Positions 11,477-23,728 of a stretch of DNA of 64,000 bases are shown here, one piece after another (the first letter of the stretch is position 1; every line of letters starts with the position of its first letter). The translations under genes and the position numbers were made by a program. Origin of the DNA: Grammothele lineata (taxonomy: Eukaryota > Basidiomycota > Agaricomycetes > Polyporales > Polyporaceae); assembly GCA_002150815.3 (NCBI GenBank), contig NDFF03000155.1, positions 62,001 to 126,000 on the forward strand, given 5' to 3'. Below the pieces are notes generated by a model. That model did not search any database, was not told the origin of the DNA, and saw nothing but the letters and a program-made list of their open reading frames with translations.

Positions 11477-13898
11477 CTAAACTCCAACGTGTGGAACGAG
11501 CTTCATGATCTCCGCCGTGCTGACACCCGGGAAGATTTCAAAGTCATCGTCCACTTGGCATACTGTTTCGGCTCCGTCAGGGAGCTGGGTGAACACAGGG
11601 AACTGATCGTCAGCCTTGCGCTGTGTCTGTAAGGAGAAGACTTAGGGAAGAACGCACCGTGCCATTCGTCATATATGCACTCGTCAGTTGCGTGACGCAC
11701 GCCGATTTCAGGCCTAGGATCGTGTGCTGCGCGTCGTCACCCGCGTCAGTCCGAGTACTTTTCCAATTCCCGGAAGTGTACATGTGTACGCACCCCGGGT
11801 CCGTCGAGCCTGACGAGCGACGCCTGCGCGCCAAGGCGGTCCGCGACGAGCCGCGCGGTGCGGAAGGGCGTGATGTTGTCGTACTGCGTGCGGGTCCCTG
11901 TCAACTGCGGCTTCGCGGCAAGGAGGGATACACCGGAAGAGAATGGATAAAGGGGATGCGGACGCACCGTGTTCCCGATAACCAGGATGTTGTTCGCGAG
12001 CGCCTCGTTCAGCGTGGGCCGGACGCGCTCGACGGCACGCACCGGCCAAGTCGGGCAGTCATACGCTCCGTCGGGGAACGTGGAGCCGACTGCGTCGTAT
12101 GATGTGCGCGCCGCGCGGTGAGGCGAGCACCGAGCGAGAAGCAGGAGCCGGTCGCGGGTCAGCGGTTGGCCACAAGGGTAGAACGCGAGAACTTAGGGAC
12201 TCACACATGTGTGAGATATTCCGCGCCGCATGCACGAGGCCCTCAAAGATCCGCGTCATATTCGCCGCGCTGTCCGGGTCCGAGTCGACGTCGTCGCTGC
12301 ACAGGACCGCGGGCAGCGCGTACGACGGGTTCGTCGCGGTCTGCGACGGCACGATGCCTGACGCTTCTGCCTCGACGACTTGCACGGTTGTGGTCCAATT
12401 CGCGTCCAAAAACGCCGACCACGTCGAGGCGAAGTCTAAAGTCTTGTACAGCGCCGCTGTGGCCCCAGGGAGATGAGCGTCAGTCAGCTGGTAGCTCATA
12501 GCGGGATCCGAGAGGGACATACACCGGAATATCCCGGACGTGAACGGGACGGATGGGTGCTCGCGCGCCGCATCGTGTGCCAAATTGATCACACGCTGAA
12601 TCTCGGCGTCGACCTGCTCGGGCGTCGTGATGTTCGCGCTCGCGATCGGGCATCCGGAGGGCCCGGAGAGAGCGCAGCCGACCACGAGCGCGCGGTAGGT
12701 GTTATCCGCGTCGATATATGATTCCTTCCATGTCTGCGGAGAGAATGATGAAGGTAAGAAGACCAAGGAGGGAATAAGGGACGTACAAGGGCGATCTCAG
12801 TGCTGCCCCAGACGAAGGGGTCAACGACGCCGTCAAGGATCACACGGCCGATCCTCTGGATGATGTGTCAATACGGAGCCGCATCGAGCAAAAACGGTAA
12901 CCCACCTCAGGGAATACTATATTGCAGACGACCTATCAGCAAATTCAACACAGGCCCATAGAGTGCGCATACACGCACACGTGAAGAAGACCTCCCCCAC
13001 GAACGTCCCGTACGAAATCCCATAATAATTCACCGCGCTCCCCGCACCCTCCAGCGCGTCCGCCATGGCGACCATGTCCCTCACTGTCGCCGCCGTGCCC
13101 ACGTACTTGAGCGCGTCGCCGTGCTTCTCAACGCACGCGCGTCCCAATTGCGCGTATTCCTCCTGAAGCGTGTCCGCCTGGGAGAAAAGCGCGTCGAGGT
13201 CCCCGCGGTCCGTGAAGTTACCCAACATATCGACCCCACTGAGTTCAGCAGTACCCGCGAAGAGCGCCGCGTGCTCGTCTGCGCTGTCGAAGCAGAAAAC
13301 TTCCCCGGGGCTGTAAGGGACAAGAGTTGGTCAGCGCATAGGTTCGATCGACCGAGAGCGCCAGAGAACGGGCGTACGAAGAGGCGCCGATGCCGCGCGG
13401 GTCCCAGCTGACGATGTCGTAGTGGCCGCCCGTGATGCCGAGCAGGATGTCACTAAGGTCGTTCAGGTTCTCGAGGCCGGAACCGCCGGGGCCGCCTGGT
13501 GCGTTCGAGATGAGGGATTCATGTCGGCGTAAGACGGGGCCTGGGGGGCGCAACGCACCTGGGTTGAAGAAGACAGTCCCGAGCCGCGGTTCGGCCGTCG
13601 CATTAAGTTTCGCGACCGCGATCTGACCCGTGCCCGCTGACGCGTTGTGGTAGTCAAGCGAGACCGTGAAGAGCGCGCACGAGAGGGCGGGATCGGTGAC
13701 GATGGGGAAGTTGCTACAGGAGCCCCACTGGACGGTAGAAATCTGGGAACGAGAAAGCGGGCGTGAGCAAATTGAAACGTTCGACTGTACGAGACTGACG
13801 TTTGTGCCATTGGGCGCGGAGACGCTGGTAGACGCGAGGTCAGCCGAGGAGAAAGAGCCGCCAAAGAAGGCGGAGAGGTAAGAAAGAAAACGGGTCAT
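11477..13898 (-). CDS. Secreted TAP-like serine hydrolase (alpha/beta fold, S33-type)
   Basis: This multi-exon gene starts at 13898 (MTRFLSYLSAFFGG, a short possible signal peptide) and ends at TAG 11477-11479. The fold is recognisable from the oxyanion-region SNAPGGPGGSGL, SWDPRGIG, the nucleophile elbow YGISYGT (Ser flanked by Gly), and the C-terminal TAP-like domain. There, correct splicing joins ILVIGNT to YDNITPFRTA (acid residue) and LVRLDGPG to HTILGLKSACV (catalytic His). All three members of the triad therefore appear to be present. The family includes tripeptidyl aminopeptidase-like and other exopeptidase or esterase enzymes. Several NxS/T sites and paired Cys fit secretion. Introns are short; the C-terminal junctions near 11.7-11.95 kb are needed to restore the Asp and His motifs. 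The substrate is not predictable. Confidence 0.75.
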
Positions 13899-16800
13899 GG
13901 TCGACCGAAGAAGAAGTTGAATGTCAGGCTTTTGAAGCGAACACCACTATATATGCTCTGAACTACACGTCTTCGCGCGCTGAGAGGTGGAGCTACAGGT
14001 CATGATAGACGACGCAGCCATGCATGCAGTAAGGTTAGGCTGCGTCCGTCCGTAGCGAGGATGGCCTCGTAGGGGGTGGCGTGTGACAGCGGGCGGCGCG
14101 TTGAAGAGGTTGCAGCACGTTTAGCGAGCTCGGAGCGTCTTACGATGACCGCTCTAGGGGGACGATCGAGGGCGGCTGTAGACTCGTATGTAGCCTTCGT
14201 TCGGCATTTGCGAGATGTGCTGAACGAAAGAACTGGTCAGAGAAGCGAAGGATGCGGTTGAAGCGGACAGTGAGATGCTTACTACTTAGTATGAGCACTG
14301 CGATAACGGTGCATTGGTACATGCTATATTATCATCTTCTACCACTGGGCGTCTGGTGACGCGACTGGCGCGGCTGCGACAAGCACAGCAAGGCAAAGAC
14401 ATCGGACTCGGACTGCACCAAGGAGCAGATCCGGGCTCCGGAGAGCAGTGCCGTTGTCGGCTGTGGCAGTCGACAAGATCAGAGTGGATGCGAGTAAGGC
14501 TGGAGTAAATGGCCAGTGGCATGAGATGACCGTACAGCAGCCTAGCTCACCGCGTAGGTCTCTTGCGGGAATGCCAGTGGGGGGTTGAACCGAAGGTCGA
14601 ACGGCGGTCGCCTCCGATTTGGACGAGCTCAGCTTACGTTATCGGCCCAAGCGGCCCGACGCCACCGGAGCGGGGAGGAGTACGAACGCTTCTGCGACAG
14701 AGGCCGTGTCCTTTCGACCGAGCGTAACGTTCGTTGGTATTCAGAATTCAGCTTCAAGGAAGTTCGACCCTGAATGGATTCGGGTGCTGGACTACACCAC
14801 TCATATACCATTCATTCGCATCGTGAGTTTGTGTATTTGTCGCGTACAGTAGAAGCCCTTCAAGTAAAACCATGAACTCAGTGAACGATCCTCACCCGTA
14901 TCTGAGAGTGAGGATTGCCCTCGCAATCACGACCACAATCTCGTAAAATCAGCACTACATGTATGGAGATCGGGGATGAGCGAAGACTGAGAATCGCATT
15001 GAGAGCGCGCTCAGTGGATACGTGTTGGCAATTCGGATGAGTTGAGAAGTTCAGAGACAAATGGCAGCGACACTAGCAAGACGACAGTCGTAAGTACCTC
15101 GCAAGCAAGTGATGCGCACGACGAATATATCGCGTACCTCCGGCGCTATTGAAGAGCCCTCGTCGCGCAGGGCGCATTAGTACGTGTGGTGTACGTACTT
15201 GCCACCTCTCCTTCCCCCACAACCAGACATGAAGTGCGATCGAACAGTCACCCGGCGCACTAACTTATAGACTTCCACTGCCGTCACCCGCACACCCGGT
15301 ACTATGGAAGGTCGCAATCGGGCTAGCGCGCGCACGTCCCCGTCAGCCCTTCGTGATGGCGGGACCATGCCTCGCCCGACGCACTTTCCCCGCAACACAG
15401 AGAGAATTAGCCTTGGTCGGGCCTATCGCCGCTCGGGGATCGGTCAGACGTACGTGCGCCACATACGTAGGGTGGCATATGCGGCGGTGCGCTTGGGGCC
15501 TGCACGGATGTTGACATCGTACGGCGCGCCCGAGTCCGCGTGGCAGTCGGGCCGCGGTGCCATGTGCGCCCGCGTGTCCGTGAGGTCAGTGTGAGGTGGT
15601 CTTTGTGTGGCCGCGGGAGAACCCGAGAAAATCTACACACGACAATTCCGTTATGTCAAAACCAGCACACGAAGGGAAGAAAAGCGGCCTCACACGCAAA
15701 ATTGAGGATGAGAAGGACGCTTGCAAAAAAACTGTGATGGTCCCACGAGGGTCCTCCGACCCGGCATCCCTGCAAGCTAAAATGACGGACCATTGCAAGC
15801 GTCGTACAGGCTGCTCTTGCGATGGGCGGTGGACCGGCGTGGACCTACGTCAGTCAGAACGCGGGTCCGCGAGAATTGAGGGGAGCCGATCTGCTGGGAT
15901 GGGGGTTCCCCAGGACCGACGCGTTCCGAACGAGTGCACCCGCGCGACGCGGCTCCGGAGAAATGCCAGGGTGACTTGACGTGCCTTCATTCACGGGAAG
16001 CTTGGGCCGAGAGCGTCGGCGGAGGAGCCCTGGGAGAGTCGATAAGGTTGGGAGTTACACGACGTCTTCCAGGTCTTTGCTGTGCTGGGGAGTTCTCAAC
16101 GACCAGCTAAACCACCGTGTACACCCTGGAACTGTTCCAGCAGAGGGATCGCACGCGTGAAGGGAAGGGCCATTAGTGTGACTGTCGGAGACGGGTCCTC
16201 GAGCGTACCGTGCAGCTTAGTGGAAGAAAGCTCACACAAGGGAGCGGTTGTATAGCACGGTCTCTCCGCGATGCCTGAGCTTTCGGCTCGATTCCCATTC
16301 CGAATGTGTAGTTCGAAGCTTTTGACAGCAGCCTGAGGAACAGCGGGCCTGTGCGCAAAATCTCCACGGATTGCAGATAGAAGCATGGCAGGACATTCCC
16401 TTCATATGAAGGGAAGATTGCCCGACCGAGGAGAGAGAACGGCAAAGAACGCGTGAGCCTATCGAAACGAACTGGAAGCCATTTCGCGTCGGACGGTGCC
16501 AGAACGAGACGTGTCCCGAACTTCGGCGCTCGGCGGCGGCGCCGTGTTTGTTTCTATTTGGCAACAGCCTCAACGGCCTTCCATATCGGGCGGACGCCCT
16601 CTTCCTTCCATCCACTTTCGAATTCTCAGCGTCCCTCGTCGTTGGCTAACTGGATGCGGTCTACGGATATCACGTGCATTTTCAAGCTGCACTCAGATCC
16701 GACTGGCAATGGACTTGGGGATAACTGGTTTAACCATATGGTTTCTCATATCCAATGGTTTCCTCGAACAAACTTCATGTTATGGCGTCTCGGACTCCGA

Positions 16801-17861
16801 CTCACGTTGGACGGCGGGCCAATCGATATATCTTGTGAGTGCTAAGTATTGTCCGAGGTATATGCTCCTGCTGAATAATCCAAATTTTGGACTTACTTTA
16901 CAGGTCATTGAACAGCGCGTATCAGCGTGTTCCCTCGATGGCCAAGCATCACGTCACGGCAGTAATCTGCTCGTCTGGCGGCTCGCCGTGCACCGATTCG
17001 TACTTCTGTCTGATTCAAGGTTCCTCGAGCTCGTCATATGAAGCACCGGATAGGCACAAGTCCATGAGGTACCTTGGTGGACCCACACTCCGGCGATGAA
17101 GGGGCGTGGAAGACTAGAGGATGACGGTCGTTTTGTCCGCTATCTTCGGAGAGTGCACACTTGAACTGAGACGATATCTTGCTGCAGAGAAGGGGGATGG
17201 CTAGACGGAACTTTACGTTCCTTCAAACACATGCCGTCCCACCTAGAGTGTACGTCGCGGTGTGACGTCCGAGGTTCCCCGCGACAACCCCGCGACGACG
17301 GAAAGTTTGATCACGGTTCGTCGTTTGAGCCTACCACATACTGCATAAGATGCTCCGCGACGCTCATATCGGTTCTTCTGTCTGCCGGCGCCGTGGCGTA
17401 TTCCTGCAGATCTGTCGCGCACGCAACCTCCGACGCATCGGAGATTGCCACCTGAACTATCGTGCGCCATACCAGTCCATGGACCGGTCGCTCAGGCTCT
17501 GGACCGCGCTGCGCTAGCAAGATCTGTGGCGTTCCATACAGCGACTGTAGCCTCTTGTGTTCCAGCCGCACCGCGCTCATCTGTCCTTACTCGTACACCG
17601 CGACCAGTTGGTTGTTGCGCCGATCCTCTTCTGTAAGTCCCACATCGATCCCTCTGATCTGATGGACCGTCTGACCATCCTATCTTCAGACTGGCTCGAC
17701 TACGCTATGGAGCTTCGTCGCTCCGTGAGCGACTCGCTCCGGATCTCGTAGTCTTCTGCACATCGACGCCCAAGCTAACCCCGGCCTTGCGTCTTTCCGG
17801 ATCCCGCATCGACCAACGCCACATCGCGACGTGAGTTCAAAGCCAAGAGTACCCTCATCGA
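13899..17861. other. Gene-poor region with decayed sequence
   Basis: Almost 4 kb in which I find no coding exon with a recognisable domain. Short open frames occur on both strands, and isolated splice-like sites are visible. The stretch 15840-16640 resembles 10255-10985 (see that entry). It is probably a graveyard of old repeats or pseudogenes. Confidence 0.35.
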
Positions 17862-17863
17862 TA

Positions 17864-18731
17864 ATGCATTATTCACGAGCGCGCTCGTACGCCTGCCTTG
17901 TAAGGCAACGCTAATGCATTACTTGCTGCCCACGATCCCGTCCGCCCTGCCTCGCTCTCGTGCCCGCCCGTCCCGGCACCACCTCGCCTGGAGTTCTGGT
18001 ACCCCCTCCCTTGCATTCCCTCCCTCCCACCTCTCGGGCCCGCTTCTGGCTATGAGAGTAATCTATGCAATTCGCTGGGCCGGCTCTTGGGCAAATCGCG
18101 CGACGCGCAGACCCGACGCGCTCGCGCTCGAACGCAATCCGCGCGCTCAAGAACTGGAACGTACACTTTGGAGGGGCGCTGCGGGATGTCCAGTGGGGAT
18201 ACCATTGCGGCAGCGTCGGGTACACTTCGTACCATTTCGGGAGGTATGCCGCCGCGGCTTCATGCCCAGCACGCACGCGCGCGCGTTATAGTATTGGACC
18301 GTTCGAGATGGTGGACCCGGTCGTCGGTGCCTGAGCTGCTAGAGCGGTTGATACCGATTCGGGCCCTCCAATCACGCGTACTGCGCGCGGCGGTCGACGA
18401 GAGGGACCTTGGAGGAATGGCCCCCTCCCTGATGACTCCCTCTCTTCCTTTTTGTAGAAAGCAGACGGGCCTCAGCTTGACAATTATGTCGACGCTGCAC
18501 TCTCGCCGGGGACATGGAGTGTACGTAGTGTACGCTGAGACTGAGACTGAGTTAGGGCGAGTAGGCGCCTAACGCCGCCACAGCAGCGCGCCGTGCCTGG
18601 ACCGGATTTTGCATGTAAGTTATCCCGTGTGCCGAACGGCCGGCGTTCCGCCTCGCAACTTCATCGCTCACGTTAATGCATTATTGTTTCCTTACATGGC
18701 AGGAGAACGAGCCCGCTCGTGAAAAATGCAT
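17864..18731. mobile_element. 868-bp MITE with 58-bp terminal inverted repeats, TA-flanked
   Basis: The left end (17864-17921) and the reverse complement of the right end (18674-18731) both read ATGCATTnTTCACGAGCG, then GCTCGT, then CCTGCC and TGTAAGG, and finish in AATGCATTA. The 58-bp arms match at most positions. The element is bordered by TA on both sides (17862-17863 and 18732-18733), as expected for Tc1/mariner-superfamily insertions. The interior of about 750 bp has no transposase; its longest frame (18087-18572) has no recognisable domain. It is therefore a non-autonomous element. Each arm itself begins and ends with ATGCAT. Confidence 0.8.
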
Positions 18732-18737
18732 TAACGA

Positions 18738-19330
18738 AAATGAGGCTGCTCTCAAAGCATGGAGAATATAGGACATCATGACGATGGAGTACGTACCAGA
18801 TTGTCAGGGATCGTCAAAGACCCGCACCGGTGCGCTTGCAGCACGATTGTGATTGTCTAGCGTTGCGAACCACGCGGCGTCTGGCGAGGAGACAGCATCC
18901 ATCCCTAGTAGTTCGGCGTACACCAGCTGCGCAACCTGAACAGCTCTGTTTAGTCTACGCAGGTATGTTTCGCGCGCACCAGCTGAGTATGTATCTGACC
19001 ATTGAGGCGTTTACCAGTCCGGTTGGGAGGCCCGCTACTCATCCGGCGTTTCACACTTTCTTCCACTTACGTATCTAACTTTCGTTGGGAGTGGGTTCTC
19101 CTATCTCACTACAACGACTTCGCCCTCAGGATTAGGAGGATATGCAGTTATTTCTGTACGCCGGACCTAGGTCTTTAATTTCCATCACGGAACCCTGCGT
19201 GCTCTCGTTTGCGCGCCTACCTTGGAGGAGGACGCATGGGTGACGTCATTGCGTCATCGTCGCCGGCGACGTTGGGTCCGCATCCCAAACGCCACTCCAA
19301 GTGGGGCTCGTACCCAACTTGCACCAGCAG
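18738..19330. other. Intergenic gap
   Basis: No gene or repeat is supported. The distal part is the promoter side of the gene starting at 19397. Confidence 0.35.
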
Positions 19331-19335
19331 TCGCG

Positions 19336-19344
19336 ATATATATA
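19336..19344 (+). promoter_or_regulatory. TATA box
   Basis: TATATATAC lies about 55 bp upstream of the ATG at 19397 and is preceded by GCGA. It is the clearest core-promoter element in the window and fits a well-expressed, regulated small gene. Confidence 0.55.
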
Positions 19345-19396
19345 CCTTACACCCAACTTCTCCCCCGATACCCACTTACACATCGATTCCAACGCC

Positions 19397-20043
19397 ATGT
19401 CATCCAACACCGACAATAACACGACTGGAAACCCTTCCCGCGGGACCTCGATAGGTGGCGGGCTCGGCGGCGCCGTGCGGTAAGCTCCCTGGCTTCTTAT
19501 ATGCGCGCGCAGGACGTCGGACTGACAGAATATCTCACCCAGTGGTGTGTTCACAACCGCACAAGGTACGCCCTCGGTGACTCCGTTCTCGTCTCTCCTT
19601 GGCAAAAGCTCACTCGAGCTATTCCCGCAGGCATCGGGAACAGCATCCGCGGGAACGCACTTGACTTCGTCGACAGCGCGACGGGAACGAAGCGCGAGCC
19701 GCATCCCGAGACGGACCTTGGCCGGCGGCAGACCGCCGAGGGCTTGCAGAGTATGACCTTCGGGAGGCGTGGCGGCCACGCGCATGAGGACAGGCGAGAA
19801 CCAAAGGAAGACTGGGCGAGGCCTGAGGGTCCTGTAGGTCAAGCGCAGGTGCAGACGCGAGGGATGCCGCAACAGAGGGTGGATATGGAGACGGCGCCGG
19901 CTGGGGCGGGGGTGGGGGCAGCTAGTAACACCCCACCTCCGCTGCCGCCACGAGATTTGCACGGTTCTGGTGGCGGACAGGGCATGCCGGCCGGGAATGA
20001 GACAGGGATTGATGGCGAGATGCGTCCACGGGGCGCATTCTGA
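19397..20043 (+). CDS. Small glycine-rich conserved-type protein (three exons)
   Basis: Exons 19397-19479, 19543-19565 and 19631-20043 join cleanly in frame (phases 2 and 1, all GT..AG) to give about 172 residues. The N-terminus is MSSNTDNNTTGNPSRG, then a Gly-rich stretch (SIGGGLGGAVRGVF). The tiny 23-nt middle exon completes the segment TTAQGIGNSIRGNALDFVD. The G-x-G-x-x-I-R-G-x-x-L-x-x-V-D pattern recalls small stress-associated CsbD-like proteins of basidiomycetes, but this is a weak resemblance. The C-terminal half is hydrophilic, with NTPPPLPPRDL and many Gly, and is probably disordered. There is no signal peptide or membrane segment. A TATA box lies just upstream. The function is unknown. 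Confidence 0.7.
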
Positions 20044-20127
20044 GATCTGGAAAGCAGGAGAACGAACGTAAACCCACTGTAGCATAACCCACCTCAGCCA
20101 AGATCGTTACGTCCACTGGCTTCGCTT

Positions 20128-21330
20128 TTATTGCCTATGTCGTCCGCTTCGCTTCGTCTCAGCACTAGACAAGACTTTTTCCACCACATGAACCAGCTCC
20201 TCCTCCAACGCTTCGAGTTTCCCTGGCCAAACCTCCTTTCTCCCTCCGGACATGTGAAATTCCAAGACCGCCATCTCCACTATCCATTCCCTATACGCCT
20301 GAACGAGTACCCTCTCCGCCCCTAGGGACGTCGAAGTCGCAGGCGCATCCGCCGCTCCGCCCATCCTCAGCCGAGGGTAATTCCGGTGGGATCCGGACTT
20401 TTCGATAGACGTATTCGCTGGGGGAGCAAGTGCCTGCAAGAACGCCCAAGTGTTGACCAGCGCCACCGTGAACGTGCCGCCACCCTCAGGGATCTCGGCC
20501 TCGACCTTCGGCCAGTAGTACTGGACGAGCGAGGCGATCGGGTGCGGGATTCGTAGGTCCTTGTGTTGGAGGCTGAGGGAGGAGCTGAAGACGTAACGTC
20601 GGCGCTGAAGGAGATCTTCGGGGATCCTGGAGGAAAATAGCGTCTCGTATTCGCTCCTGATGTGTGCTTCTGATGTCTGAGGCTCGACGTCCGAATCTGA
20701 GTCCTCCGGATCCAGCTCCGACTCGTCCGCCGGGCCAGCGGACACTTCCTCTGTGGAGCTTTCTTCCTCAGACACTCCATCCGTCGACGCTCCCTCTGCC
20801 GGCTCGTGCTCCCCGTGCTCTTCATATTTCTCCGACCTCCCTTCGGAGTCGGGGCCCTTCTTCAGGCTCTCCGTGTCGTCCTCCGAGCCGTCCTTCGAAC
20901 AGTCGCTCATCTCCCCCGAACTATCGAGGGCATTTCTGTACAAAGCCCAAATAAACACCCACGCAAGCGACTCGGCGTCGTGCAAGAACGTCCGCTTGAC
21001 GGCCCTCTTGTCTTGCAACGCGGAGAGCAGTTTGTTAGCCATGAATACAGAAGTACCCTGTGTGAAGAGAGGGGACGGGTTACTGTCAGCTCTGGAGCAT
21101 TACGATATTATATTAGAGCGAACAGTGATACTCACCGTGAAACGTTCCCTTGGTCGAGTCTTGTGCGCCGTAGATTTGGGCGGTCTCGTGCGTAGTCGGA
21201 CGGGCCGAGTTGAGCGACCAGAAGACGGCCCTGCGCCTCCTAACGCCTCAAAGAGAGGGTCCATCGGGACGGCAGAATAATTACTGATGTTGGGGTATCG
21301 TATCATCGAGCGAATGAAACGGCTAGGGTG
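20128..21330 (-). pseudogene. FunK1-type kinase, C-terminal part (copy 1)
   Basis: The main exon (about 21067-20128) joins an upstream exon (about 21330-21135) so that RPRERFT continues into GTSVFMANKLL, the end of the activation segment in FunK1-type fungal kinases. It is followed by the family hallmark FLHDAESLAWVFIWALY. A long Asp/Glu/Ser-rich insert (residues about 45-115 of the exon) separates this from the C-terminal helices, which include EAEIPEGGGTF and VLVQAYREWIVEMAVLEFH. FunK1 proteins are eukaryotic-like kinases expanded in multicellular fungi. I could not find the upstream lobe or a clear HRD-x-x-x-x-N catalytic loop on this strand up to 24 kb. The copy is therefore either truncated or too diverged to read, and I call it a probable pseudogene or fragment. 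Confidence 0.6.
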
Positions 21331-23125
21331 CAATAAGCCTAGGACGGTACTTTCTGGCATTGCGTTACTGGATATCTTCAGGTAAAGCTGCCAATGGCAG
21401 GTGTGAGTCTCTTCGGCGTCCAGGATCATCCCTTGCTCATGAAAACGCGACTCACCTGTCTACTCCACACGAACAAGACCGGCGACGGTGGTGGTAGCGG
21501 CTGCTCCAACCCAGATCGTGATCGTCTTGGGAGAGCAGGCGATGCAGCCTCACGCGAAAGCATACACAGCGACGGACGGCAGGTTTCCTCGCGGAGGGCA
21601 CGTGGTATTGGGGGTCATACGGCAACGACATCGGTAAAAAAGGCATTCCTGCCCTGGGAGGTAATGATCGACGAGCCTTGCTGCCTTGAGGACCTGCGCT
21701 ACGGCTGGTGAGTACGGAACTAGAGCTTCGGGTGGGTACGAGTCCGCTACGAACCCGTTCGTCAGCCAGTCCGTTTACCAAGTGAATTTGAAGAGGTACG
21801 TACATTCGATCGGTTCGGACGTCGGTCGAGGAGGTAGATTATCACGCGGAACGCCGTGCACAGTTTGCATGGGGTGATCCTGCTCTTCTGGCGGAAGCTC
21901 ACGCAATGGATGATGGTCGGTATGGAGGATATTGAGCTGCCTTAAGATCCGGTGGCAGGTCGTACTCCACGCGTCCCTTGAGCTTATTTCGAAGCCAATC
22001 TACACGATCTTGGGTGAGATACATCGTGCAAACGTGTTGTAAGGTCGAGCTGTATGGGCAAGAGATGTCGGTACAACAGATGGCGAGGTGAATGCGTAGA
22101 GCCTTTATATGAGAACGAACGAGCCTCACCAAGAGTCGCGGCATAAACAAGAGTTGTTGGTGTCCTCCAGGATTTCACTACTTATACCAAGGGATCGATA
22201 CCGTCTTGCTCAAGCCAGCCGCGTTGATGAGGGGAAGAAGAGCCGTGTGGAACGCGTGTCATTGAGAGTCACTAGACATAGACAACGTGCTCGGTAGTAC
22301 ACGGCTGCGGCGACCCAGCAACCCATTCTGGGTACACAGATCGAGGATCCGCGTCCACAATGTGACAGCACATGTCTAGAGCGCGGCAACTAGGGAAGAC
22401 TTACCCGGATATTGTACCTCGACTCAGAGCTCAATACTGTATACGGTATGCAACGGCGGACGACGAGCTACGCTATCGCCCCTTCGTCCCATTTCCCCAT
22501 CAGACAACCTAAGACACAGTGGAAGTAATACGCAGACGCACCATAGCAGCCACTACCGTTTTCCTCGTGCTTCCTACGGCTCCAAGAGTCGAAAGACAGA
22601 CGTCGAGATCTCGCTTAATAGAACATTTGAAGCAAGAATATGGCAGCTACAGCAGGGGGAGCCTCAAGGTTGAGGAGTATGGAGCGCAGGCAGAGTGACG
22701 AAGAGGGATGGGAGTCAAGGACTCCGTCTCCAAGTCGAGGCGGATGAGAAACACGCGCCGACGTTCCGAGTCGGCGTGAGTCGGCTCGGTGTTGGGCGGC
22801 TGCGCCAACAGCTCTTGCTTTCGTTCTTTCACCACCTGGCCATACCCAATCGACCTTTCGACGATGGCATTGCACGGCATCAACATGGCGTACACACTGG
22901 AACAAATGGCTTTCGCTCCACAGTGCTGATCATCCACTGCCGTAGCACCGCGGCTGACTGGTGCAAGCCCGCTGCAGCGTTGCCCTGGACAGACCGGCCG
23001 CCTTGGAGACAGAGACAAGGAGACGGACGGGACTTAAGGAGTCTGAGGAGTATCGCCGGTACGCGTTGTCTTTGGGTGCTCTAGATCTTCGTATTTGCAT
23101 GGGTACATAACGAGGTGCGTGTTGC
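21331..23125. other. No supported gene
   Basis: Expected location of the missing N-terminal part of the FunK1-like gene (minus strand). Frames are short and interrupted; no glycine loop or HRD motif was found. Confidence 0.3.
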
Positions 23126-23728
23126 GTGTCTCAAGCCGGCGATTGCTTACGCGAAGGACGTTTGTTTCTAGGTCTGGTTTCATGTCCAACGTCCTCAGCA
23201 CAATTTAGAAGGGTTATGCACTCTCGAATTCTACCCTTGACATTGGTGCGTTGTCTTTCGATGTTGTATATGTACTTGTACCTCCGCCCCGCCCCGCGCT
23301 CTCCCATATATGTATGTCCTATACATGTACCAGTATTGTCAACAACTGCGAGGAATCCACACATTATTCTTCCCCCATCGTCTAGGACCTCGCTGCGTGC
23401 AGAACGCCCGGGAGTTGACTCGTTGCGTTGCGTCCGTTGCAAACGTCTTCTGCATGACCGCAAGCAATTTCAATATACCCAAGTTCGCGACGACCGGCTC
23501 CCCAGCACTTTCCGTAGGTGCAAAGAATGTGCTTTTGGTAGGGTTGCTATCTCATCCGCGGCTTCTTTGTGGATTCTGATCATTTCCATCTATCAGGTCA
23601 AGCCCCGTCGGGTTGCGAGCAATGCGAGCAATCAATCAAGCGTAGACGTACTGACACCAGGTTCTTGGGTCCTGGCCTTCGAAATCTCGCCCACTATCGT
23701 GAAGACAGATGATATTTTCGTGTTTTAA
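23126..23728 (+). CDS. ORF with zinc-ribbon-like CxxC pair
   Basis: Within an open frame of about 200 codons lies CVRCKRLL, then a basic/aromatic linker, then RRCKECA: two CxxC knuckles separated by 26 residues (codons 23429-23530). This spacing is compatible with a treble-clef or ribbon zinc-binding module of the kind found in basidiomycete repeat-associated proteins. The rest of the frame is not informative, and no good start context was seen. The real exon may be only about 23370-23560. It may be a remnant of a mobile-element gene. Confidence 0.3.
   Translation: MSQAGDCLREGRLFLGLVSCPTSSAQFRRVMHSRILPLTLVRCLSMLYMYLYLRPAPRSPIYVCPIHVPVLSTTARNPHIILPPSSRTSLRAERPGVDSLRCVRCKRLLHDRKQFQYTQVRDDRLPSTFRRCKECAFGRVAISSAASLWILIISIYQVKPRRVASNASNQSSVDVLTPGSWVLAFEISPTIVKTDDIFVF

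Noticed and set aside
18087..18572. 161-codon open frame inside the MITE
   Set aside because: No domain, biased Arg/Ser composition and no transposase motifs.
19246..20085. Long minus-strand open frame of 279 codons
   Set aside because: It is the antisense of the three-exon gene at 19397-20043, whose splice junctions and start are much better supported.
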